The position numbers were made by a program, and so were the translations under genes. From contig NZ_JAGIOK010000001.1 in assembly GCF_017876655.1 (NCBI RefSeq), positions 1,860,001 to 1,924,000 on the forward strand: a stretch of DNA of 64,000 nucleotides, in the 5' to 3' direction. Shown here piece after piece: positions 1 to 6,655 of the stretch (the stretch's first letter is position 1; each line of letters begins with the position of its first letter). Source of the DNA: Microbacterium imperiale (GTDB lineage: Bacteria > Actinomycetota > Actinomycetes > Actinomycetales > Microbacteriaceae). The notes under the pieces were generated by a model. The model was not told the DNA's origin and searched no databases. It worked only from the letters and a program-made list of their open reading frames with translations.

Positions 1-876
1 CACACCCTCAACGCCGGGGTCTCGCCCGCTCGCACGCCCGCGCTGTACGCGAGCATGCCGGCGATCATGGCGGCTGACGGAGTATGGGTGCCCCGCGGCG
101 GCGTCTTCGAGATCGTGCTCGCGCTGCAGCGAATGGCGGATGCCGCCGGCGTCGAGATCCGCACCGGCGAGCGCGTCACGCGCATCGAGCGCGGACGGGT
201 CACGACCGAGCGAGGGTCGCACGAGGCGGATGTCGTCGTCAGCGGGCTCGACGCGTCGCGGCTGGACGGCCTGCTCGGCCGGCGTCGGCGAGCGCTCGGA
301 TCGCCGTCGCTGTCGTGCTCGGCCGTCGCGATCTACGGCGTGCTCGACGAGCCGTTGCCCGAGCGGATCGCCGCGCACAGCGTCATCCTGCCCACCAGAC
401 CCGACGCCCTGCACCGCAGCCTCGCCGCCGGCGACGAGCCCGCCGACACGATGGCGTTCGTCAACCACTACCGTGCGCGCGAGATCTATCCGAACGACCG
501 CAGCACGCTCGCCGTGCTGCTCACGAGCCCCGCGGACGGTCACGGCTACTCGCTCGACCACCCCTTCGTGAGGCGCGAGATCGAGCGCATCTCGAGTGTG
601 ATGGGGCTGGACGCACCCCTGACCGACGGCATGACCGAGACGACGGTGCTCGACCCGCGGTACTTCGGCTCGTTCGGCGAACCGCACGGGGCGCTCTACG
701 GTGCGTCGCGACCGCTGTGGATGAGCGGCCCGCTGCACCGACCCGCGCAGCACGACCCGCGGACGCCCTGGCTCTGGCGGGTCGGCGCCTCGGTGCATCC
801 CGGCGGCGGCATCCCCGCTGTACTGGGCGGGGCGATGATCGTCGCGTCGAAGCTGCTCAAGCGGCATCCCGCCTGA
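1..876 (+). CDS. CrtI/phytoene desaturase-like FAD-dependent oxidoreductase, C-terminal part (5' end outside window)
   Basis: The reading frame is open from the first base of the window, so the FAD-binding N-terminus lies upstream and only about 291 residues are visible. The visible part has the substrate-domain and C-terminal features of the CrtI family: a [13 protein letters not shown] segment followed by a variable-to-FAD contact region ([14 protein letters not shown]), and the closing [20 protein letters not shown] motif that binds FAD in carotenoid desaturases. The family desaturates or isomerises polyene chains, usually phytoene. Homologues not involved in carotenoid synthesis exist, and no crtB or crtE is visible here, so the substrate is inference. 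The gene is convergent with the permease at 912-2234. Confidence 0.75.
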   Translation, partial: HTLNAGVSPARTPALYASMPAIMAADGVWVPRGGVFEIVLALQRMADAAGVEIRTGERVTRIERGRVTTERGSHEADVVVSGLDASRLDGLLGRRRRALGSPSLSCSAVAIYGVLDEPLPERIAAHSVILPTRPDALHRSLAAGDEPADTMAFVNHYRAREIYPNDRSTLAVLLTSPADGHGYSLDHPFVRREIERISSVMGLDAPLTDGMTETTVLDPRYFGSFGEPHGALYGASRPLWMSGPLHRPAQHDPRTPWLWRVGASVHPGGGIPAVLGGAMIVASKLLKRHPA

Positions 877-903
877 GCGGTCCCCGACTGAGCGGTCCCC
901 GAC
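874..903. repeat. Perfect 15-bp tandem duplication covering the stop codon
   Basis: The 15-mer TGAGCGGTCCCCGAC occurs twice back to back (874-888 and 889-903). The first copy starts with the TGA stop of the CrtI-like gene, so the duplication supplies a second in-frame TGA at 889-891. Confidence 0.9.
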
Positions 904-911
904 CGAGACGA

Positions 912-2234
912 TCACACCGCGCGTTCGCCCCGACGACGCGCCCAGCGGGCCACGAAGTACAGCACGACGCCGACGGCGATGAGGATCGCGCCGAAGATCC
1001 AGACGCGCAGGGTCTGCTGGCTCAGCAGCAGCAGGCACGACGCGATGCCGAGGACAGGCACGAACGTCCACACGCGGAAGTGATCGTGCTCCACCCGGTC
1101 GCGGCGCAGCACGAGCACCGACACGTTCGCGCTGAGGAACACGAAGAGCAGCAGCAGCACGACCGTCTCGGCCAGCAGCGCGAGGTCACCGACCAGGGTC
1201 AGCAGCATCGCGACGAGCGTCGTGGCGAGGATCGCGACCCACGGCGTGCGCCGACGCGGCAGCACCCGAGACAGCGCCTTCGGCAGCAGCCCCTGCTCGG
1301 CCATGCCGTAGGTGAGGCGGCTGGCCATGATCATCGTCAGCAGTGCGCCGTTGGCCACCGCGATGAGAGCGATGAGGCTGAACAGCCACGACGGCACGGC
1401 GACGCCGCTCGCCTCGACGACGGCCAGGAGAGGTCCGCTCGAGCTCGACAGCTCCTCGGGAGGCAACGCGATGCTGCTCGCGAGGCCCACCAGCACGTAC
1501 ACGACGCCGGCCGCGCCCAGCGCCGCGAAGAGCGCACGGGGGTACATCTTCGACGGTTCCTTGACCTCTTCGATCATGTTGGCCGAGGTCTCGAAGCCCA
1601 CGAACGAGTAATAGGCGATGATCGCACCCGCCAGCACGGCCGACGCGACTCCGGTGCCCTGGGGCACCTCCATGACGCGCGACACGTCTCCGCCGCCCCC
1701 GGCGAGGAGGAAGCCGACCACCACGACGACGATCACCAGTCCCGAGACCTCGATCGCGGTCATCACGAAGTTCGCACCCATCGATTCCCGGATGCCGCGG
1801 GCGTTGAGCGCCGCGAGCACGGCGAGGAACACGATGGCCACCGGCACGACGGGAACCTCGACGAATGTCTGCAGGTACTGACCCGCGAACGCGATCGACA
1901 GGCCCGCCGCGCTCACCACGCCCGCGGCCAGCATGCAAAAGCCGACGAGGAACGACACGAGCTTGTTCTTGAACGCACGCTCCGCGAAGACCGCGGCACC
2001 GCCGGCGCGGGGGTACTTCGTCACCAGCTCGGCGTACGACCCGGCGGTGAGCATCGCGAGCACGAGGGCCGCGAGCAGCGGCGCCCACAGCATCCCGCCG
2101 ACGCGCTCCGACAGCACCCCCATCAACGCGTAGACGCCGGCCCCCAGGACGTCGCCCAGGATGAACGCGAACAGCAGCGGTCCACCGATCCCCCGACGCA
2201 GGCGGGATGGCGCAGGGGTGTCTGTCTTACTCAT
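912..2234 (-). CDS. APC-superfamily amino acid permease
   Basis: A 440-residue integral membrane protein with about twelve hydrophobic segments, as usual for the amino acid/polyamine/organocation (APC) family. The first segment (GGPLLFAFILGDVLGAGVYA, near residue 20) carries the glycine-rich unwound helix-1 motif that binds the substrate backbone in this fold. Later segments include AYYSFVGFETSANMIEEVKEP, the family's typical GFE(T/S)xA motif in helix 6. It probably imports an amino acid by proton symport, but the substrate cannot be read from sequence. The ATG at 2234 is preferred to an upstream in-frame start because a TACCGT hexamer lies 7 nt before it and the protein starts just before the first helix. 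Confidence 0.85.
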   Translation of the reverse strand: MSKTDTPAPSRLRRGIGGPLLFAFILGDVLGAGVYALMGVLSERVGGMLWAPLLAALVLAMLTAGSYAELVTKYPRAGGAAVFAERAFKNKLVSFLVGFCMLAAGVVSAAGLSIAFAGQYLQTFVEVPVVPVAIVFLAVLAALNARGIRESMGANFVMTAIEVSGLVIVVVVVGFLLAGGGGDVSRVMEVPQGTGVASAVLAGAIIAYYSFVGFETSANMIEEVKEPSKMYPRALFAALGAAGVVYVLVGLASSIALPPEELSSSSGPLLAVVEASGVAVPSWLFSLIALIAVANGALLTMIMASRLTYGMAEQGLLPKALSRVLPRRRTPWVAILATTLVAMLLTLVGDLALLAETVVLLLLFVFLSANVSVLVLRRDRVEHDHFRVWTFVPVLGIASCLLLLSQQTLRVWIFGAILIAVGVVLYFVARWARRRGERAV

Positions 2235-2241
2235 TCCGCCG

Positions 2242-2247
2242 ACGGTA
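2242..2247 (-). promoter_or_regulatory. -10 hexamer of a probable leaderless permease transcript
   Basis: On the minus strand TACCGT ends 7 nt before the ATG at 2234, so transcription would begin at or next to the start codon. No Shine-Dalgarno sequence lies in the gap. Confidence 0.45.
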
Positions 2248-2331
2248 GGGCGCGAGGGGTGGAATCGCTCAGCGGCTTGACAGCGGACCGCGGATGAGCG
2301 CACACCTCGGAGTGCAGGTGACGCGGCAGCG

Positions 2332-3234
2332 TCAGCGGTATCGACGCGGCACGGTCCAGGGGCGCCCGAACTCCGTGTTGAACGACTCGGGATCGAACGG
2401 GCTGTCACCCCCGGCGGGGAAGCTCGTCAGCTCGCCGAACACGACGCGGCCGTCGACGTCGTACAGATCGACGCGGACGAAGTCCGCGCCCTCACCCAGC
2501 TTCTGGGCGACGCGGATCATCTCGTCGAGATGGTCGGGACGGGCGCGCTCCGGGTCGGCCCACGGCGGGCCGCCGCTCATCGGGATCCGCGTCCAGTCGG
2601 GGCGGAAGAAGTCCTGCGTGCGGCCGCCGAAGCGCCCGCCGTCGACCTGGACGAAGTGGCATCGCCCGTGGAAGACAAAGAACTTGTAGTCATCCGGGAT
2701 GCCGCCGTCGGCGCCCACCAGGAACTCCTCGACGATGACGCGTCGTGGCACCTGTCCGTAGACCCATTCACGGTTCGGGCCCTGCCCGTAGAGCTTCTCG
2801 ACCCAACCCTCGGCGATCGCCACGACCTCGTGCGGATGCGCGGACTCGGGGCGCACGTGCCGGTACACCCATCCCCACCGGGCCTCGGGTAGCCGGGCGT
2901 CAGCGGGCGCCGCCGCGGAGACGACGATCGCCGCGCCGCTCCCGTGCGTCGGCTTCACCACATAGGCCTCGGGCCAGTCCAGCTCCAGCAGATCCCGCGG
3001 TTCATCGACGATCGCGTACGCCCGGGGCAGGTACCGCTCGCCGATCACGGCCGCGACATGCTCACGCACGGCGGCCTTGTCGGCGAACGTGACGATCAGG
3101 CTGCGGCGATCGCGCAGCATCTTGTAGCGCACCTTCTCGCGGAACGTCGTCGGGTTACGGGTACGCCACAGGCGCAGCATCCGCACCAGCCGACTGCGCT
3201 CTCGCCAGCGGGCACCACGGTGGGTGGTGCTCAC
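2332..3234 (-). CDS. ATP-grasp protein, TupA-like
   Basis: A 300-residue protein with an ATP-grasp layout. The N-terminal part has the segment LPRAYAIVDEPRDLLEL, then the ATP-binding strand-loop AYVVKPTHGSGAAIVV, and C-terminal metal/ATP ligands in DFVRVDLYDVDGRVVFGELT. This last pattern matches the TupA-like ATP-grasp family found with teichuronopeptide and polysaccharide genes, whose exact ligase reaction is usually unknown. The start is a GTG at 3234 forming a GTGA overlap with the upstream gene, so the two are translationally coupled. An in-frame extension to 3387 reads through the neighbouring gene and was rejected. Confidence 0.75.
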   Translation of the reverse strand: MSTTHRGARWRERSRLVRMLRLWRTRNPTTFREKVRYKMLRDRRSLIVTFADKAAVREHVAAVIGERYLPRAYAIVDEPRDLLELDWPEAYVVKPTHGSGAAIVVSAAAPADARLPEARWGWVYRHVRPESAHPHEVVAIAEGWVEKLYGQGPNREWVYGQVPRRVIVEEFLVGADGGIPDDYKFFVFHGRCHFVQVDGGRFGGRTQDFFRPDWTRIPMSGGPPWADPERARPDHLDEMIRVAQKLGEGADFVRVDLYDVDGRVVFGELTSFPAGGDSPFDPESFNTEFGRPWTVPRRYR

Positions 3235-3578
3235 GATTCGTCGAGGTCGTCTTCCTCGTGACCGATCGACTTCGCCTCGAGGAAGGCGCAGAGCTCGGCG
3301 GCAACCGTGAACTCGGCGGCGAGCGCGTGCATCTGGAAGCTGCTGAGGATGGTGAAGTCCGGCTGCGGCTCGATCGTGATACGCCACCGCGCATCGCCGA
3401 TCTCGATCGGCTCCATGAAGACCGAGACGGAGGAATTCGCGAGCGGCACGACGACCAGACCGGTGTCGGAACCCGCGGAACCGTCCTGGATGAGAACTCT
3501 GATCAGGTCGCCCGATCCGCGCTGCGCATGGAACTCGTCCACCCAGTGCTCGAGCGTTTCTTTACTGCGGAACGGCAT
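3231..3578 (-). CDS. Conserved hypothetical protein upstream of the ATP-grasp gene
   Basis: A 115-residue soluble protein with no signal peptide or membrane segment. It has a regular strand pattern (DTGLVVVPLANSSVSVFMEP, RWRITIEPQPDF) followed by a helical C-terminus rich in Ala and Glu that ends HEEDDLDES. I do not recognise a family. Its ATG has GGAG about 6 nt upstream, and its stop overlaps the ATP-grasp start by 4 nt (GTGA), so the two are very likely made together. Confidence 0.7.
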   Translation of the reverse strand: MPFRSKETLEHWVDEFHAQRGSGDLIRVLIQDGSAGSDTGLVVVPLANSSVSVFMEPIEIGDARWRITIEPQPDFTILSSFQMHALAAEFTVAAELCAFLEAKSIGHEEDDLDES

Positions 3579-3650
3579 CGGGCTCCAGACAGGCCGAGGG
3601 CGGATGCGCGAAAACCGCGCACTGGATCATAACGGCCGACGGCTGACCGC

Positions 3651-5021
3651 TCAGTCCATCCCCACGGCCATGTCCGTGAAGCGTGAGAAGTGTCCCTGGA
3701 ACGCCACCGTCACGGTGTCGGTGGGACCGTTACGGTGCTTCGCGACGATCAGGTCGGCTTCGCCCGCGCGGGGGCTGTCCTTCTCGTAGGCCGCCTCACG
3801 GTGCAGCAGGATGACGATGTCAGCATCCTGCTCGATCGAGCCCGATTCACGCAGGTCGCTGATCGCCGGCTTCTTGTCGGCGCGCTGCTCGGCGCCACGG
3901 TTCAGCTGCGACAGCGCGATGACGGGCACCTGCAGCTCCTTCGCGAGCAGCTTCAGGGCACGCGAGAACTCCGAGACCTCCTGCTGACGCGACTCGACCC
4001 GCTTGCCGCTCGTCATCAGCTGCAGGTAGTCGATGACGACCATCTTGAGCCCGACGCGCTGCTTCAGCCGCCGGCACTTCGCGCGGATCTCGACGAGCGT
4101 CATGTTCGGGCTGTCGTCGATGTAGAGCGGTGCATCGTTGATGCGGCCGCGCGTTGCGGCGACGGTGGTCCAGTCGCGTGAGTCGAGCGTTCCCTTGCGC
4201 ATCGACTGCAGCGGCACGGCGCCCTCGGCGCTCATGAGGCGCATCGCGATCTCGCTGCGCCCCATCTCGAGGGAGAAGAAGATCGTCGGTGCGTCGTTCT
4301 TGATCGCGGCCGCACGCGCGAAGTCGAGCGCGAGCGTCGACTTACCCATCGCGGGTCGCGCCGCGACCACGATCATCTGACCGGGGTGCAGGCCGTTCGT
4401 CAGCTGGTCGAGACCCGAGAAGCCCGTCGGGATGCCGGTCATCTGACCGTCTCGCCCGCGCGCGGCCTCGATGTCGTCGATGGCGGCGGTGACGGCGACC
4501 TCGAGGGGGACGTAGTCTTCGGCCTTCTCGGCGCCGGTGACGGAGTAGATCTCGGCCTGCGCGTTGTTGACGAGGTCGACCGCGTCGCCCTGGCCGTTGT
4601 AGCCCATCTGCACGATGCGCGTGCCGGCCTCGACCAGACGACGCAGCAGCGCGCGCTCGTTGACGATCGACGCGTAGTAGCCGGCGTTCGCCGCGGTCGG
4701 CACGATCGAGGTCAGCGTGTGCAGGTAGTCCGCACCGCCGGCGCGCTGCAGCTCGCCGTTCTTGATCAGCTCGTCGGTGACGGCGACGACGTCGGTCGGC
4801 TCGCCGTGCGAGTACAGCGACAGCAGCGCCTCGTAGATGAGCTCGTGCTTGGGGACGTAGAAGTCGGTGCCGCGCAGCGTCTCGATGACGTCGGCGACGG
4901 CATCCTTCGACAGCAGCATTCCGCCCAGCGTGCTCTGCTCGGCGAGGAGGTCGTGCGGTGGGGTCCGGTCGGGCTCTCGTCGCCCGCCGAGCCTGTCGTC
5001 AGCGATATCCGCGATCGACAT
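3651..5021 (-). CDS. dnaB: Replicative DNA helicase DnaB
   Basis: A 456-residue hexameric 5'-3' helicase that unwinds DNA at the replication fork. The N-terminal primase-interacting domain (LLAEQSTLGGMLLSKDAVADVIE, residues about 25-50) is followed by the RecA-like motor domain with Walker A AARPAMGKSTLALD, the H2 signature FFSLEMGRSEIAMRL, Walker B VVIDYLQLM, and a C-terminal LRESGSIEQDADIVILLHR segment. No intein interrupts it. The ATG at 5021 (MSIADIADD) is chosen over an upstream extension that would enter the DnaA-box region. It lies on the origin side of the same replichore as rplI but is separated from it by two surface-protein genes. Confidence 0.97.
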   Translation of the reverse strand: MSIADIADDRLGGRREPDRTPPHDLLAEQSTLGGMLLSKDAVADVIETLRGTDFYVPKHELIYEALLSLYSHGEPTDVVAVTDELIKNGELQRAGGADYLHTLTSIVPTAANAGYYASIVNERALLRRLVEAGTRIVQMGYNGQGDAVDLVNNAQAEIYSVTGAEKAEDYVPLEVAVTAAIDDIEAARGRDGQMTGIPTGFSGLDQLTNGLHPGQMIVVAARPAMGKSTLALDFARAAAIKNDAPTIFFSLEMGRSEIAMRLMSAEGAVPLQSMRKGTLDSRDWTTVAATRGRINDAPLYIDDSPNMTLVEIRAKCRRLKQRVGLKMVVIDYLQLMTSGKRVESRQQEVSEFSRALKLLAKELQVPVIALSQLNRGAEQRADKKPAISDLRESGSIEQDADIVILLHREAAYEKDSPRAGEADLIVAKHRNGPTDTVTVAFQGHFSRFTDMAVGMD

Positions 5022-5486
5022 CCGCACCCCCGCATCCTGGCCTGCCTCCGAGCCGCAGTACACGGTATGGATGGCCACCGACAGCCGCAAACTTGCCTGT
5101 GGATAACTCTGTGGACAGGATGCGGGAAACGCCGCCCGCGTTGTGTACAAGTCCTGTGGAAAACGCCGGAATCTCTGCGAGGTTCACACTTTTTTTAGCC
5201 CTCTGATCGGCTATTTCAGTTTCCCCAGCCTGTGGATGAAGATCGTGTTTGAACCATCGCTTGAAGGTTGTTCATCTGGGGACTCACTTGTGTAAAACAG
5301 CGGTGTTGTCAAGTCGAGTCCGCAGCCTCTCGCGCGGCGGGAGATCCGATGCGCGAAGCACTGTGCCGAAGGCCCGTAGACAGCCCCGGGGGACGGGAGT
5401 ATGGTTCTGCGCCAAGCAGTACCCGCAGGCACGGGACTCACTCCGTGCGAACGACGACGACGCTTTCGGGGAGGTGAACGTCGGTC
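5022..5486. other. 465-bp gene-free region upstream of dnaB and of the surface-protein gene
   Basis: Divergent intergenic region between dnaB (minus) and the secreted-protein gene at 5487 (plus). It holds a cluster of DnaA-box-like nonamers (listed separately), an oligo-T run at 5191-5197, and a strong Shine-Dalgarno GGGGAGGTGA at about 5468-5477 serving the gene at 5487. No convincing additional ORF, RNA gene or terminator was seen. Confidence 0.6.
5098..5239. promoter_or_regulatory. Cluster of four DnaA-box-like sites upstream of dnaB
   Basis: Four same-orientation nonamers resemble the reverse complement of the DnaA box TTATCCACA: TGTGGATAA at 5098-5106 (perfect), TGTGGACAG at 5110-5118, TGTGGAAAA at 5155-5163 and TGTGGATGA at 5231-5239. 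The same site types occur at oriC in this window. They could let DnaA regulate dnaB or titrate DnaA; binding is inference. Confidence 0.6.
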
Positions 5487-6575
5487 ATGAACAAGCGCAC
5501 GCGAACGCGCCGTTGGGTGCCCGTTCTCGGCACCGGCGTCGGCCTCGCCTTCGCCTGGACCGCCCTCTCCCTCGCGCTCGCGCCGGCCAGTCACGCAGCC
5601 GAGGGCATCCCGGGGCCCCTCGACGGGATCGTCTCGCCCGTGACCGATACGGTCGAACACGTCGTCGAGGCCGTCGCCCCCACCGTGCAGACGACCGTTC
5701 AGCGGGCGGCACCGCCCGTCCAGCACGTGGCTGAGCCCGTCGTCCAGCACGTGGCCGAGCCCGTCGTCCAGCCGGCCGCGCCCGTCGCGGCCCCCGTGGT
5801 CGAACGGGTCGTCGAGCACGTCGCCGAGCCGGTCGTCCAGCACGTCGCCCCGGTGGCCGAAACCGTCGCCGAAGTCGCCGCTCCGCTCGCCACGCCCGCC
5901 GCGGAGGCGGTCGCTCCGGTCACGCAAGCGGTCGTCCCGCTCACTCGTGCGCTCACCCCCGCAACGGATGCCGCAGGGCCCGCTCTCGCTCCGGTTCTTG
6001 GCGTCATCGGCGGCGCCGTCGCCCCGATCGGCTCGGTGCTCACCCCGATCACCGACGCCCTGTCGCCCGTCATCGCCCCGATCACGGATGCCGTTGTCCC
6101 CGGCGTCACGGTTCCCGCGATCCCCGGCCTGCCGATCGAGCTGCCCGCCGCCGCCGGTATCACGCTTCCGGGAACCGCCGTCGTTGCGGACGGTGACGCC
6201 CTCGGATCCACCGCGGCGGGCCTCGCACGGCAGGCCACTGCTGCTCCTGTCGACGCGCTCGCACCCGTCTTCGCCGCCGCCAGCGCCAGCCTGCCCATTG
6301 CCGTGTTCTCCTCCCTCACCGAGGCACTCCCCTCGGTGGGGTCCGCGGTCGTGCAGAACGCGCTTCTGCCAGGCTCTGCCGCGTCCTCGGGACTGCCGGC
6401 ATCGGGCGGCCCCGGATCGTCTTCCGCGGGCGCCGCTGGCGCAGCGGGCGGCATCGCCGGCGCGCTCTTCGCCCTCGCGGGTGGGGCGTTCCTGGTCGCC
6501 GGTCGCAGCGGCCGCCTGACGAACGCGACGGGCCCGATCTCGCCCGTCTTCCCCACCGACGTCTCTCCCGACTGA
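5487..6575 (+). CDS. Secreted Ala/Val/Pro-rich repeat protein with C-terminal hydrophobic segment
   Basis: A 362-residue exported protein of unknown function. An Arg-rich N-terminus and hydrophobic stretch ending in APASHAAEG form a signal peptide cleaved near residue 38. The mature part is low-complexity: repeated PVVQHVAEP and PVAETVAE units at residues 73-135, then PITDALSPVIAPITDAVVPG-type units to about 220, and a Gly/Ala/Ser-rich linker. Near the end is LPASG followed by a hydrophobic segment (GGIAGALFALAGGAFLVAG) and a basic residue. This loosely resembles a sorting signal, but the 24-residue tail after the hydrophobic stretch is longer than usual. A strong GGGGAGGTGA ribosome-binding site fixes the start. 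It probably forms a surface pair with the next gene, 80 bp downstream. Confidence 0.75.
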   Translation: MNKRTRTRRWVPVLGTGVGLAFAWTALSLALAPASHAAEGIPGPLDGIVSPVTDTVEHVVEAVAPTVQTTVQRAAPPVQHVAEPVVQHVAEPVVQPAAPVAAPVVERVVEHVAEPVVQHVAPVAETVAEVAAPLATPAAEAVAPVTQAVVPLTRALTPATDAAGPALAPVLGVIGGAVAPIGSVLTPITDALSPVIAPITDAVVPGVTVPAIPGLPIELPAAAGITLPGTAVVADGDALGSTAAGLARQATAAPVDALAPVFAAASASLPIAVFSSLTEALPSVGSAVVQNALLPGSAASSGLPASGGPGSSSAGAAGAAGGIAGALFALAGGAFLVAGRSGRLTNATGPISPVFPTDVSPD

Positions 6576-6655
6576 CGGATGGTCGGCCGCGCACGCGCGG
6601 CATGACCCCCGGCGCTCAGCGCCATTCATTCGTCATTCTCAAGGAGAGAACAATC

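Noticed and set aside
4001..4450. Intein in dnaB
   Set aside because: The helicase motor motifs are contiguous and the protein has normal length, with no splicing-domain residues.
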